NCBI GenBank assembly: GCA_016630955.3
Contig: CM049996.1
Coordinates: 248,001 to 312,000, forward strand
Length of the DNA: 64,000 bases
Direction of reading: 5' to 3'
DNA from: Didymella arachidicola
Lineage: Eukaryota > Ascomycota > Dothideomycetes > Pleosporales > Didymellaceae
Part shown: piece by piece, positions 1 through 11,025 of the stretch
Numbering within the stretch: the stretch's first letter is position 1
How the letters are laid out: every line of letters begins with the position of its first letter
The notes under the pieces: model-generated
The model's database searches: none
Told to the model about the DNA's origin: nothing
What the model saw: only the letters and a program-made list of their open reading frames with translations
Made by a program: the position numbers and the translations under genes

Positions 1-1368
1 CTGTCGCTCATTGATTAGAGCTTCTCGCAGCTTCTCATTTTCGCGCTGAATAAGCTTCGATTGGGTAGATAGCTTCATGATAGTTCGATTAAGCTGCGAC
101 ATCTTCCTACTCTCTTTGTGGTTGACGGCGCGGTCAATTAGCTGCCTGATCTTTCTCCAGTCAGAAGTGCTGAGGTTAGACAAGTCGCTATCACTCTCAG
201 CAGCTATAGTTCTAAACTTTTGGAGTATTACTTCTGGATTGAATGGTGATAGGCCTGTGACTTCAAAGGCCCGGAGGATCGAAGATTCCTTGAAGGAGGC
301 CTCCCATGCTCTCTAGAACAGCGGGAAGAAGTGGCTTTTAGTAATAGGTAGCAGACCACAGCACTAGTCCATGAAACTCGATAGCTCATTTGAGTACGCA
401 GTTGATAGAGGCTTGAACAGGGCAACGTCGAGAGGCTGCAGCGTGTGGGTCGCGTGAGGCGGAAATATGGCTAGCAGAATCTTGTTCTGATCGCAGTAGT
501 CGATAAAGTCCATCGTAAGGTGAGATTGATAGCCATCCGTGAACAATAATCGGTAAGACGATCGAGCTTTTGCTTTAGTGGCAGGATTAAACACCTGTTT
601 AAGCCACTAAAGCCCGATATCGTTGTTCGACCAGCTAGAGGGGGATGAGACTATCCGGGCGCGATGGATTTGTGGATTAAAGCCTTGCAACCACGAGTTC
701 TAGATTAACCCCGATTGACCTTGGTAGATCAGGCTTGGATCAAGATGAGATCTATCGGCGCAAATACAAGCAATCAGAGTAATCCAGTCTCGGTTGCCGT
801 CTTAGATTAAAGACCTTCTGATTCCGGATTCTAGAGAGGCTCTAGAGAAGATCCGCTTTGATCGCGATTGGACTCCGATCGTGAAGCCCTTCTCGTCCAT
901 GTTGTAGATATAGCGCGGGTCGACTTTGTATTGGTCAAGTTTGTCGCGCAGAAGCTTAAAGTAGAGCTTGTACTTGAGTTCTGAATCAGCTCTGTGGCGA
1001 TTGCGATCTATGGTGGGGACCAATTTTGGTCTAAGAAGATCGGGATAGCGCTGAACAAAGCGATTAACCCAGTGGTAACCAAGCTCTTTCTGGGCAAGCT
1101 GTGAGGCAAGTCTTCGTACCATATCTCTACTTGGCGGTAACCCTTGCTTGCTAATCCGATCGATACATTGTATAAGCTCGATCTCCTGTTGTGGGTGGAG
1201 AGCTCGCCGGTTTTCATGGTAGGCCGCGCGCGAGGTGGTGAGACCTTGGTGCCGCCGCCTAAGCGTTGTAGGCTCAACGCCATGCTTTTTTGCAATTTGA
1301 GCATACACAAGTTTTTCTCCAGGTTCTAAAGCATCTGTAGCTGCAAGTGCAGCGTCAATAGGCTCCAT
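1..1368 (-). pseudogene. pogo/Fot-like DDE transposase with five nonsense codons
   Basis: From the ATG at 1368 the minus strand encodes an N-terminal psq-type helix-turn-helix and a CENP-B-type DNA-binding domain (residues about 1-130). A DDE_1 catalytic domain follows: first Asp in YNMDEKGF, second in LFTDGYQSH (near 540), third in LQPLDVALFKPL (near 430). The C-terminal part has a heptad-like, charged stretch. One reading frame runs from 1368 to base 1 without any indel but with stops at 802-804 (TAA), in the 600-700 region (two TAG), at 364-366 (TAG) and near 316 (TAG). All five are explained by CAA/CAG to TAA/TAG or TGG to TAG changes, the pattern left by repeat-induced point mutation. 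All three catalytic aspartates remain. Confidence 0.88.
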
Positions 1369-1520
1369 TTAGGGTGATCGCTGTGTGGCAAAGTTGGTGG
1401 TAGTGGCAGTAGTTGGTGGGGCAGATCGGGCATGTAGCCGTCCGAGGCACATGACCGTCCGGCACGGTAAGCAAGGCGCGTTAGTGTCATAGAGAACGAA
1501 GCACCCGAGACTTAGCTGTT

Positions 1521-1552
1521 GTCCATCCACACCTTCGCCTCCGACTTCACTG
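1521..1552. repeat. candidate terminal inverted repeat end of the pogo-like element
   Basis: Read from 1552 leftwards the sequence starts CAGTGAAGTCGGAGGCGAAG and is preceded by TA. This fits a pogo-type end, but the matching end is outside the window. Confidence 0.35.
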
Positions 1553-1554
1553 TA

Positions 1555-1856
1555 CATGTAATAAACACCCGGGCGGCAGCAGATTGCCGCATCTTCTCTC
1601 CTCAGGATGTTAGATAAACTGGGAAAACAAGAGGGCTTTCACACGCGATGACGTCATCTCGATGTATCAGCATGAACTACCGGACGACCTCGAAGCAAAG
1701 AAAACTCCAAGCACAGCATAAAATAGCCGATAAAGCCGACACAGATCGAGAACTCGGAGAAAAGATGATTGGTTGCTGGAGTTCGACAGAACACGTAATC
1801 TATTTGAGCACTATGATAATACAAATGGATCGTTGAGCTAGAGTGGAGGTCTGTAC
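1555..1856. other. intergenic, no gene seen
   Basis: Only short, unconvincing open frames lie between the transposon end and the 3' end of the next gene. Confidence 0.5.
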
Positions 1857-3780
1857 CTAGAGGTCGTTCTCGTCATAATTTTCGTCAATCTCAACATCTC
1901 GTCGAGGCCTCCCAATGAAGTTTTTCTGGATTACAGCCTGCTCTATAGTTGTCTCGGCCGGCAAGGTCTTGAGGATCACCCCAGTTTCCACAGTCGTCTG
2001 GGTTTTGATTACAGCCTTATTGGCTGGGCTAGATTGTGTCTCCTCGACAATGTCGGATAGAGGCCGGGCGATCAACCCCGCGCTGTCGATGTATGTGGGC
2101 ACAGTTCCATTCTCTGGCAGCCGAACCATTTGAATCTGACTTGGGATGTTCGCGTTTGAAGAACGGACGCTGTAGGGGTCGGGAGAGATCTCAACATGAG
2201 CGGGAACGCTCAGAGGAAGCGATAGATTAGCACCCTGCGCACCTCGTTGAATTAAAAGCTCAGAAGTTTGTTCAGTGCCTTCAGGCACGGACAGATCCTC
2301 GCTTATTACGATACCAGGCTCGACGGACTTCGTAGCGGTGTCGTCCTCGGAAGCGGTGTCGTCCTCGGAAGCCTTCAAAGTCTCTTTGGCAGCTTTTGCA
2401 GCCTCATCAGCAGCAGATTTAGCCCAGATCTCCACCCCGGTAGCATCAGCTCGCGCTATCATCACAGCCTTTTCTTCCTCGGTCTTATCGTCCCAGCTGC
2501 TGCCTTTCCCCTTCTTCGTCTTTTTCACACCCGCAGTTCCGCTGATCTTGTTAGGTAATTTCTTGGGCTTGCCATCATCTCCCGTTGTAGATTTCTTTCC
2601 AGCTTTCTTCTTGTCGGCAATTTTTGCAACTTTGTTAGCCTCTCGAATTGTTTTCTTGGCGTCCTTCTCAGCCAGCTTTTCCAAATCTTTGGCTTTCTTC
2701 TCATCTTTTTCTCGCTTGTGGATGAGCTGCGCAAGTTGGATGTCCTTAATTGTCAATTTAGTGGGTGCCTTGCCGGCCTGGTACGAGGACTCATAGCAAC
2801 GATACTCGTAAACAACACTTTCGATAGCGCGACCAGTCGGATAGCCAGCTTCTTTGGTGATACCTTCTGCAAGTGGATACGCCTCATCGTTGAACAGTGA
2901 AGCAATGTCCCAGATGGAGGCGTCTTGGTTCTCTCCGCAGATTCGAGCAAGTTGTTCACGCTCCTCCTTTTGCCAAGCGGATTCCTTTGAGTTCGCTCGT
3001 ATAGCTCCTTTAAGCGCTTTGTTGAGATCATTGAGGGCGCTGGGATTATTCCAATCAAGGAGCATTCCTCCAGCCTTGTACCGGTAGTGAACGGGCTTGC
3101 GGCGTGGCTTGACACTCCCAGCAGCGCAACGCTGATCCATCAGGGGCAGGTACATGTGCTGTGCCTGATCATAGCCTTAGATGTAACATGTAGGGCCTTG
3201 AAGACGAATCTCGCCCTTGCGATCTTCCCACAAATGAGGCCTTACCTCTGTATCACTAGCTTTTGCAGAAGACTGCGGCTCAGTGGGTCGATAGTTGGTA
3301 GATCGTGGAACAATACCCCAATGTGGCTGGGCTTCGGCTGGTGCGTTTTCGGCTGCTTCATTCGGCTTCCAGTCCCTGTCGAAGGCTTCCTTGGTCGATT
3401 GCTACGGTTTCGTATTCTTCTTCTTCTCTTTGACCGTTGGCTCCACAGTCAGCAACGCCGAAGTGTCAGGCTGCCGGGTACCCTCCATAAGTCTGGGATT
3501 CCCTGAAACTATCTGGACCGGTGTTTTCACTCCAGTATCTTCCACGTCTGTCAAGTTTTCTTCAGGCGTTTTGCCACCTACAGGTTTCTGCTGTTGAGAT
3601 TGCTGATCGGTAATATCTATTGCAGTAGCTTCCGACTTGGCCTGTTTGGTTACATGAATCCCCTCGGCAGGGGAAGAAGATGCTGAGCGTTTTGAAATGA
3701 TATTGGCTGTGTTATGCAGATCGTTCCGTTGGTGGAAATCCTGGCCTCGATGATGTTGGTCGATGTATATACGGCTCTCC
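1857..3780 (-). pseudogene. lineage-specific protein with DWNN-KEER module; one in-frame stop
   Basis: I do not recognise a named family. Exon 2 (3158-1857) encodes 433 residues. First comes a module with DWNN, ALN/LNK, IRAN and KEERE motifs (residues about 30-140), then a Lys/Ala-rich coiled-coil-like stretch (about 145-200), then a Ser/Thr/Glu-rich tail. An intron at 3159-3245 (GTAAGG to CACAG) joins in phase 0 to an upstream open stretch, rich in Ser, Pro and Gln, that reaches back to about 3780; I could not find its start codon. In that stretch one TAG at 3402-3404 interrupts an otherwise open frame. A 45-nt GTGGAG-to-TAG intron would remove it, but the donor is poor, so a nonsense mutation is more likely. 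The DWNN-KEER module is collinear with the C-terminal part of the gene at 37939-39536, so the two are paralogues. A chromatin or DNA-binding role is only a guess. Confidence 0.55.
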
Positions 3781-5629
3781 CAGAATCGCTATGATATATA
3801 CCCATGAAACACACAATGAAAGAACGAATGCATATGAACGACATTGTGGGTGATCACATTGTGCGCTGTATCAGTTTCTCGAAATTTACAGCCCATTTAA
3901 GAGAGCATTGTTGCTATGATGCCGCTACTGTCAAAGGCACGTTACAACAAGGAAGCAATCAGTATCCTTTTGTCAATAGCCGACAAAGATATCCTTACCA
4001 TGCGATGACGAGGTCATCAGAGGTGTCAAAGCCAACGGCCCATGAGTCCAGACTATTAGGTACTTCTAGCCTGCACAGGGTCTCACCCCATGCCTGAACA
4101 ATAACTAGCATCTGCCTGAGTATCTTATTCTAGAGTCCCATTAGCCTTGGTATTTATTGTGCTTTCGTTACCGAGGCCATACAAACGGTCACACGTCCGC
4201 ACCAACGTTGCAGGGAGTTTTTCGTGCATCAAATAACCATTTACTCAAGAAGGCCGTTCTCTTTCTGCACCTTCCAAAGAAGCAGCCCATTCCTCACGCA
4301 GATCTTCGTCAATATATTAAGCAGACTTGAAACGACAGTATCGGCGCAGTTGAAGCCACAGCCTCTACCGCTCAGAAACGCAGAATGACTTCTTAGAGCC
4401 TGATAGGCTTTGATCAAGACTGTTGACAAATCTGACCATCTAGAAAGCCACAGTGTACCCATGATCTGAGTAATCTTCCGTGGCTGGCTGGACTAGAGTG
4501 TGCGCAATCTGAATGTTAGCGTCGGTGTTATTTGTGAGGAAACAAGAGTCACACAGAGTAGTGACGTAATTTACAAGCTGCTCGATACTTTAAGGCAAAT
4601 TCTCAAGCCAGTCCGCGAAATCTGTCTTTTTTACTGCCTGGCTGACAAAAATGTCGGTATCCTCACATAGGTGCAGCTGATTTGATGGAGCGTGTCTTTA
4701 AAATGCTCTGCAGGGTGATATAAGCAACAAGATTACATCTCAAAGAAAGCAGATCAGCTGCACTCCGAATGCGCCCGGCAGACACCCAAGCGAGATCTGC
4801 CAGGTGACGAGGCTCGAGTCGTTTGCTTCCAAATCGAGGCGAAGCTAGCCCTTGTCATTGCAAAAGACTGGCCTGGCTAAATCTGCTCTGATCCTGCTTC
4901 TTCAAGTATTCGATAACCAAGATATCGTGAACGTTGCGTATGTACAAATGCTGCAGCCTGCACGAGGGTCCTTGGCAGGCTTTCTCGTCTCGAGGCTGGC
5001 CTATGCAATTGTTTCTTGCAATATTGGGTTCCGAGCTTCCTCTGCAGGAGGCTGATGACGTCGGTAGTGTGCCCGATGCTTCCCCCGATAGATTTTGCAT
5101 CCACATGCTTCTCATTAATTCGATAAGAGTCCTCAATAGAAATTTGCGATCTTTCGACGCGACTCACGCTAATTAGAGCGTCCGTTGTCGGTTCTCGTAG
5201 CAGTGCCGATCAATTCGGTACATCGAGAACCGATGTATAGTGAGGCATTCATCTGGACGGAATGGCTCGGCGATGATTGGACGAGGTGGCGTGTCTTACG
5301 ATCTGGGCACGTGAGTAGACTGCTTGAAAACCTAGGTAGCAATGAAATGCACGACTAATCTGGCGCAGCTTGATGTGTATATCGTAAATAGCCACTGAAC
5401 GGCATAAATGAAGTGCCTGGATTCGAGTCGCCCGAGTCTACGCTTGCCGCCATCGGTCGAATCTTGGGACTGGCCGTGTATACGGACAGGCGCCTTCGTA
5501 AATTAAGGCTCTTAGACGCATAAGACATTTGAAAGCGATTCAATCTTGGGTGTCTAATCAGGCCACAGTACTGTCACAAGCCTGCTTCCAGCTTCAGACA
5601 AGCAAGGCTCACAATCAACACAGCAAGCA
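3781..5629. other. intergenic, no gene supported
   Basis: Scattered open frames under 100 codons on both strands show no recognisable domain and no joined exon structure. Confidence 0.5.
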
Positions 5630-6511
5630 ATGGAGGCAGACTATTGCTTACTCGAACGACCTCGACTTACTGATTATGAGGTAGAAGCAACATTGAGGAC
5701 TATTCCAACGACCATGATCGATCCTTTGAGCGTTGCAGATAATGTTTCCTGCATCGCAGCCACCGGCCTGCATGGCGTGAAGCTACTGTTGGAAGATCTC
5801 CAAATGTTCAAAGCGGCCCCTGCTATGATTCAAAGACTCCAGTACGAGGTATGGGCCGTTGAGAGGGCCTTAGAATCGCTCAAATGCATCGACCAACAGA
5901 TCTGGGACAGACTTGGCTCCAAAGTGGCTCAACAGGTGCATGAATTAGTGACAACATGTTCTGAGACTTGCATCTGGTTTCGAGGAGAGTTTCAGAGATG
6001 GTGCATACACTCAGCCGAGCAAGAATTGGCGAGGAAAGATAAGGTCGAAATCGCTTTCCAGCAGACGCAGATGGATATCGTGTCGGAGAAACTGCGAAGC
6101 TGCAACCTGATAATCATCTCCGTTACTGGATCTGCAACCTTGTAAGTCTTTCTGTGTCGCTCTGCAAGAAGATAGCTCTAGCTGATGATATGGTTCCGTA
6201 AATCAAGGCACATCTCGCTTCAGAACCTGAAGCTGTCAGCAGACCGCGACAAAGAGATCGAGCTTATCAAGCTGGCGTTACAGAGAGCTACCGTCATGGC
6301 TTACGGCAATTCCTGGAGGCTTTGGAATATGTCTGAAGAGCTGATGAAGACGAGTGGCATTGACACGCGCATCGATGGCGATACTTATGCTGAGTTGGTG
6401 AGAAGGCTGGAGGTCGATCGAAAGGCGGCAGAGGCGGCAAAGGAAATTTTGATGGAACTGATATCACGCTTGCCAGCAGCCGCCAGTGTAATAGCAGGTG
6501 CGATATCTTAG
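5630..6511 (+). CDS. HeLo-like (fungal STAND N-terminal) domain protein without an NTPase
   Basis: The protein resembles the HeLo-like N-terminal domain that fungi place in front of NACHT/NB-ARC signalling proteins. It has an IDPLSVADNVSC start, a helical run with LLLEDLQMF, and a repeated pattern of a pairwise helical bundle. Exon 1 is 5630-6141, the intron starts with GTAAGT at 6142, and an acceptor at 6207 (AAG) restores phase. Exon 2 is 6208-6511, giving about 271 aa. The acceptor is the least certain point because other AG sites give stops. Translation could also begin at the ATG at 5714, which gives the usual family start. No nucleotide-binding or repeat domain follows, so this is a stand-alone domain. 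In this group such domains act in heterokaryon incompatibility or cell-death signalling; that role is inferred from the family only. Confidence 0.6.
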
Positions 6512-7903
6512 GGCCATTCCAGACAGACAGCACTCAGCGCTTATTCCTTTGAACTCCAAGCTCAAGTAGTGAACAGTAGGCACAAGTTGGGCTCGTTGAG
6601 AGTGTGACAGATGTTGAGATGCCATAGAAAACTGCGTGGGAAGTAAAAACCACTTGAGTAAGTTGTTTATACAGTTTTGACGGGACAGTCTCGCCCGATC
6701 ATATCCAACGTAGACGATGTTGATGTGTTGGCACCGCAGCTTTTGAGCTCCTTCCGCGCCTTCTTTCTTAAAGTCTTGTCAATGCTTCATTGCTCAAGCA
6801 CGCTAGATGTATACGCATCACTGTTCGGTGAAAGTGTCGATCTGTTGACGTGAGAGCAAGCCTTACTTGCTGGCCACGAGCACTCCCGAGACCCTGCAAC
6901 GCCCAGCCGGTCGGCTACGAGCAGAACACGCTTTGACATGGCGATTGAGGAGAGCGTCCGTGCGTCTTTCTGCTGGTGTGTAAGTAACAATGGTCTTGAC
7001 TGTGCAGCTGCCAGATCTGATCTGAAGCTATAACGCGTCCAACAGAGTGCACACATCTTCCTCGCTCATGGGCATCACCACAGCCCACCATCGGCGCTTC
7101 TCCTGGGTCGCGATCCTTGGCCTTGATCTACCGAATCATCTCTCGTTGCGTGATCCACGTATCGACGATATGGTGTTGATAATGTTGTCTCTGACGCGCG
7201 CGCGACTTCCACATTCCCCGCAAGCAGCATGCGTCATCCTGCGACGCGAGTTTTTATCGCGCTCATCTCGCAGCCCATCTCTCGATTGCAGTTCTCGGGC
7301 AGCAAAGCCTACTTCAACAGCATCACCGACTGTCAGCCTATCGCGTTCCAAGCCGGCCGCACAGTTGAGCATTGTAAAGTTTGTGGTGTGATGCTCTCGA
7401 CTAAATGCGGTTGCCCACGGAGTGATGGCACCCGAATTGTTATCTCGACCTCGGCCGCTTCGGGCTATCCCGGCCAGTGACGTCTAGATCCGATGCTGGC
7501 CCACACGACATTTGAGCACCCGTATCGTCATGATAGGGTATATATGTCATGGGTTTCCCCACTCCCGGCTGCATTACCTCCGCTGTCAGGATCATTTTAA
7601 AGCCGTCTTCTTGAGTCGGCGACTTGCACCCGAAAACGCTTACAAACCTTATTTAACGAAAGAGCTGGACTTATAAGATGCCGACACCGCCATTTTCGCA
7701 AGATCGCCGAGACTGGCTCAGCGAGGTTTCTGGATTGTTCGCTAGCAAGAAGAAGCCAATTGCAAAGAATCAACTGAAGAGCACAAACTCACTTGCACTC
7801 ACGACTTCGTCCTCGAGCTCGTTCAGGTCCACATCGACCTATTCAATCATTAGCAACTTGCGCAAGTGAAGAAGCCCACGCGCCAACAATCGAATTCCCC
7901 AAA
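6512..7903. other. intergenic, no gene supported
   Basis: Between 7050 and 7480 the plus strand has a few open stretches with a CxxC-like KVCGVML segment that faintly recalls the formaldehyde-activating GFA fold. No intact gene could be built. The last 250 bases are the leader of the dehydrogenase gene. Confidence 0.4.
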
Positions 7904-9059
7904 ATGGCACCCCAGACGATCAAACAGTGGAAATCCGGACAGGATGGCTTGGACAAGCTGTATATGGAAGAGGCAGATTTCCCAATACCAGGTGAAGATG
8001 AAGTGCTGGTTGAGATCCACTCGGTCTCGTTGAACTACAGAGATACAGAAGGTGTGTGAACAAGGCATGCTGCTGCTGCTCAGAAACATGTGCTAACAGC
8101 GCGCAGTATGCATGGGCCTCTACAACCACCACAAGCAAGTCGAGCAGCCCCCGGCCGTCATTCCGGGCAGCGATATGTGCGGCATCGTCGTCGCGGTCGG
8201 TCCCTCGTCCAACAACACCACCGACCCCTACAAATCGCCTGACTTCGTCCTCAAAGAAGGCGACCGTGTCGTCTCCACCTTTGCGCAAACACACATCACT
8301 GGCCAAGTTCAGGCGCGCGACATGGCCAACGGCCTCGGTAACCCGCTGCCAGGCGTGCTCACACAATACCGTGTGTTCCCGACTTACGGCCTGCTCAAGA
8401 TTCCCGACTACCTCTCCTTCGATGAGGCGGCGTGCTTGCCCATCGCAGCGGTGACTGCATGGACGAGTCTGAACTGCATGCGTCCCAACGGTGAGATCAT
8501 TGGCGCTGGCGAGACGGTTGTGTGCCAGGGGACAGGCGGTGTGTCGATTTCTGCGGCGCAGATCGCTAGTGCGGCTGGTGCGGAGGTCATTGTCACGTCG
8601 AGCTCGGATGAGAAGCTGGAGAAGGCGAAGAAGCTTGGTGCGCACAAGACGATCAACTACCGCAATACACCGGCTTGGGATGACGAGGTCCTCAAGATGA
8701 CGAACGATCGCGGCGCAGATGTTGTGATCGAGGTCGGCGGTGCGCAGACGCTACGCAAGTCCTTCGAGGCTGTGCGCTTCGGTGGGCTGATTGCTTGCAT
8801 TGGGTATCTGTCTGGCAAGCAAGACGAGGAGGGTGATAGAACAAACACCAACTTGCTATGTTTGAAGAGGAATGTCACACTCAAGGGCATCATCAACGGC
8901 CCAAGAGATGAGTTCGCACGCATGTTGCAGTTCTATGAAGAGAAGCAGATCCATCCTGTGGTTGACAAGGTTTGGAGGTTTGAAGAGGCAGACAAGGCGC
9001 TGCAATACTTGTTCAGTGGTGGACACTTCGGCAAGGTCGTCATCAAAGTCAAAGAGTAA
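7904..9059 (+). CDS. zinc-type alcohol dehydrogenase-like (MDR superfamily) oxidoreductase
   Basis: Exon 1 is 7904-8051, the intron 8052-8106 (GTGTGT to GCGCAG, branch TGCTAAC), exon 2 8107-9059, giving 366 aa. The N-terminal GroES-like domain has the pattern EVLVEIHSVSLNYRDTEGV, and GSDMCGIVVAVG follows at the intron side. The Rossmann domain shows GTGGVSISAAQIASAAGAEV and a VIEVGG strand, typical of NAD(P)H-dependent quinone or alcohol oxidoreductases. It matches the fission-yeast-type zinc-type alcohol dehydrogenase-like proteins, which lack the structural zinc lobe of true ADHs. A cytosolic NADPH-dependent reductase role is likely; the substrate cannot be told. The start at 7904 fits the family N-terminus (MAPQTIKQWKSG). 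The gene converges on the multicopper oxidase gene with only 91 bases between their stop codons. Confidence 0.88.
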
Positions 9060-9150
9060 GCTTGAGCTCCCAGATAGTGGCTTGCTATGACCAATATAAT
9101 CATCAAGAAACCTCATTACAAATTACACTCTTCAAAGCATTGTCTGCAGA

Positions 9151-11025
9151 TCAGTTCTTGTACTCATCAGGGACGTATGGCCACTCATCCGTCCCATCGA
9201 GGATTATGACCGCCATACCACCATTTAGATGACTCTGAATGTGGCAATGTAGCATCCAAGCACCCGGGTTCTCGACCTTGTACCTCACCGCCAACCAAGT
9301 GGGCCTGTCAGCAGATGGCGGTGTAACGAAGCCATCCCTGTATGACGGGTTGACTAAATTAAAGAGCTCTGGTTCAGCAGCAGCAGCCTCAGCGACCGTT
9401 TTGCCAGGAAAGGAACCAGCACCAGCGCCTAAGATGAAGGCTTTGTTGCCGTGCTTGTGAATGGGATGAGGTGGCTGTTGCAGGTTTGGCACCAGGAAGA
9501 TTAGATCAATCCAGGTGTTGTTCTGCGTCACGATTGTGATGTTACCATCACCGTTCTCAAGAGCGGGAAGAGTATACAGAAGTGGTACTGCGTTGTCCAA
9601 GTCCATGTGCGAAAATGGCGTCGCGTTCAGTGCCCATGTGTAGCTGTTGCCTACGTTGCCCGTGGTAAGGAAAAATGTTTGCGCTGGCTCTGGTGCCGGC
9701 TGAGGGAATTTCGGCGGAAAAGGCGTGGTTGTTGCGTGGTCCAACACAGTTACATTGGCAGATATCGGGTTGCCTGCACGATTGGTGAAGGGTATAGATG
9801 TAAGCTGCAACCCAGTAGAGTTATTGTAGGGCCCACGGGACGTATCGTATCCGTCATGACCTGTAGAATAAGAGAAGACAGCTGTAGTGTCGATGAGCTG
9901 AGCAAGAGCGAGTGATGCAACGCGGATGCCAAAGTTGTTCTTCTTGCCAGGGTTGGTGAGTTCGACGAAGACCGAGTACCGGTCGCCATTTGCCACGGTA
10001 AGGATGTCGGCTTTGACAGGCTCGATGTAATGTCCGTCAACAGCAAAGACCCACAATGAGTGCTCATCGATGCTGAACGCGAATGTGTCGATGCCAGCTG
10101 ACGAGATGATGTCAAGTGCAAGCCATTTCTTGCCGCTCGGGGCTTTGACAGTTTCACGGCTACCTTGAGTTGGTGTGCATACCTCAAGAACTGATGGTGG
10201 GAGAGCTGAAGGATTCAGAATGGAGCTGTTGCCAAGCAAAACCTGGAAGAGAGCAGGTGGAAAGCACCCCTTGTCAGTCAGCTCTAAGCTGCCCGCAGCG
10301 AGTAGAGGCGCAATTCCGGGACTGGCGAATTGAGTGAGCTCAGCCCGTGACCAACAGTCCACAGAACCTCTGCCGTTGACGAGCAGGGAGTCCATGCAGA
10401 TGGAGCTCTCAAGTCCAGATGCGAGCTGGTCAGCCCAGGTCTGCTCTGAAGTGCGATGGCGCCAGTCGGACAGCAGAAGAGGTGACACATGGGCCTCGGC
10501 TTCTTCGAGTAGATCCACAGCTGCAGGGTCAACTTTATCGAAAGGCTTAACCAGACCAGCCTTGGGCTGGATGATTATGGGTCCATACGCGCCATCATCG
10601 ATCTGACCCCGGCTGTGCGCGTGATAGAAGTAGCTGCCGTACTGATCTGCATACCACTTATACTTGAAGGACTCGCCAGACTGGATGGGCCGCTGTGTAA
10701 ATCCAGGAACACCATCAGCCCAGGGTGTGTTCGTTTGGTGTATGCCTGAGCTTGTCAGTTATGTCCAACATGTTGGCATTGTGAAGAGCTTACCGTGGTA
10801 ATGAATACTCGTATTAAACGGCATGCTGTTCACGACCTCAACCTCAACCCAATCATCTTGCTGAATCTCCAGCAGAGGCCCCGGGTATTGACCATTGACA
10901 AAGATCATGTCCCTTGTGTAGCCATCTGGAGATCCGGGTCCCCAGGTCAGCTCAAGCTTGAAGTGGCATTGGCCAGCAAAAGCTACAGCTGCAAGGGATA
11001 AAGATAGCGCAAGAAGTGACAACAT
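9151..11025 (-). CDS. secreted multicopper oxidase (laccase / ascorbate-oxidase type)
   Basis: Exon 1 is 11025-10794, the intron 10793-10746 (GTAAGC to CTCAG), exon 2 10745-9151, giving 608 aa. A signal peptide (MLSLLALSLSLAAVAFAG) begins the protein. Copper-site motifs are present in order: HYHGIHQTNTPWADG, then YHAHSRGQIDDGAYG in the first cupredoxin domain, HPIHKHGNKAF, and HCHIQSHLNGGM in the third. The residue in the type-1 copper axial position is Met, as in ascorbate oxidases and low-potential laccases, not Leu or Phe. The enzyme should oxidise phenols or related compounds outside the cell while reducing oxygen to water. Family relatives include laccase-like enzymes of fungal pigment and polyketide pathways, but no polyketide synthase is near. 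All copper ligands I can check are intact. Confidence 0.92.

Larger units (their letters stand above)
1..1552 (-). mobile_element. pogo/Fot-like Tc1-mariner DNA transposon, cut by the left window edge
   Basis: The stretch carries a transposase of the pogo/Fot class read on the minus strand, and its coding part is still open at base 1, so the 3' end of the element lies outside the window. At the 5' side a plausible element end is the sequence starting CAGTGAAGTCGG, read leftwards from 1552, flanked by a TA dinucleotide at 1553-1554. Pogo-family ends commonly start with CAG and insert at TA. The partner terminal repeat cannot be seen, so this end is a proposal. The element is inactive because the transposase has five in-frame stops. 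Confidence 0.75.

Noticed and set aside
7229..7480. Possible GFA-fold (formaldehyde-activating) remnant
   Set aside because: A single CxxC-like segment without the other zinc-binding cysteines in any joined frame.
7920..8645. 241-codon open frame on the minus strand
   Set aside because: It is the antisense of the alcohol dehydrogenase-like gene, whose plus-strand exons carry clear family motifs.
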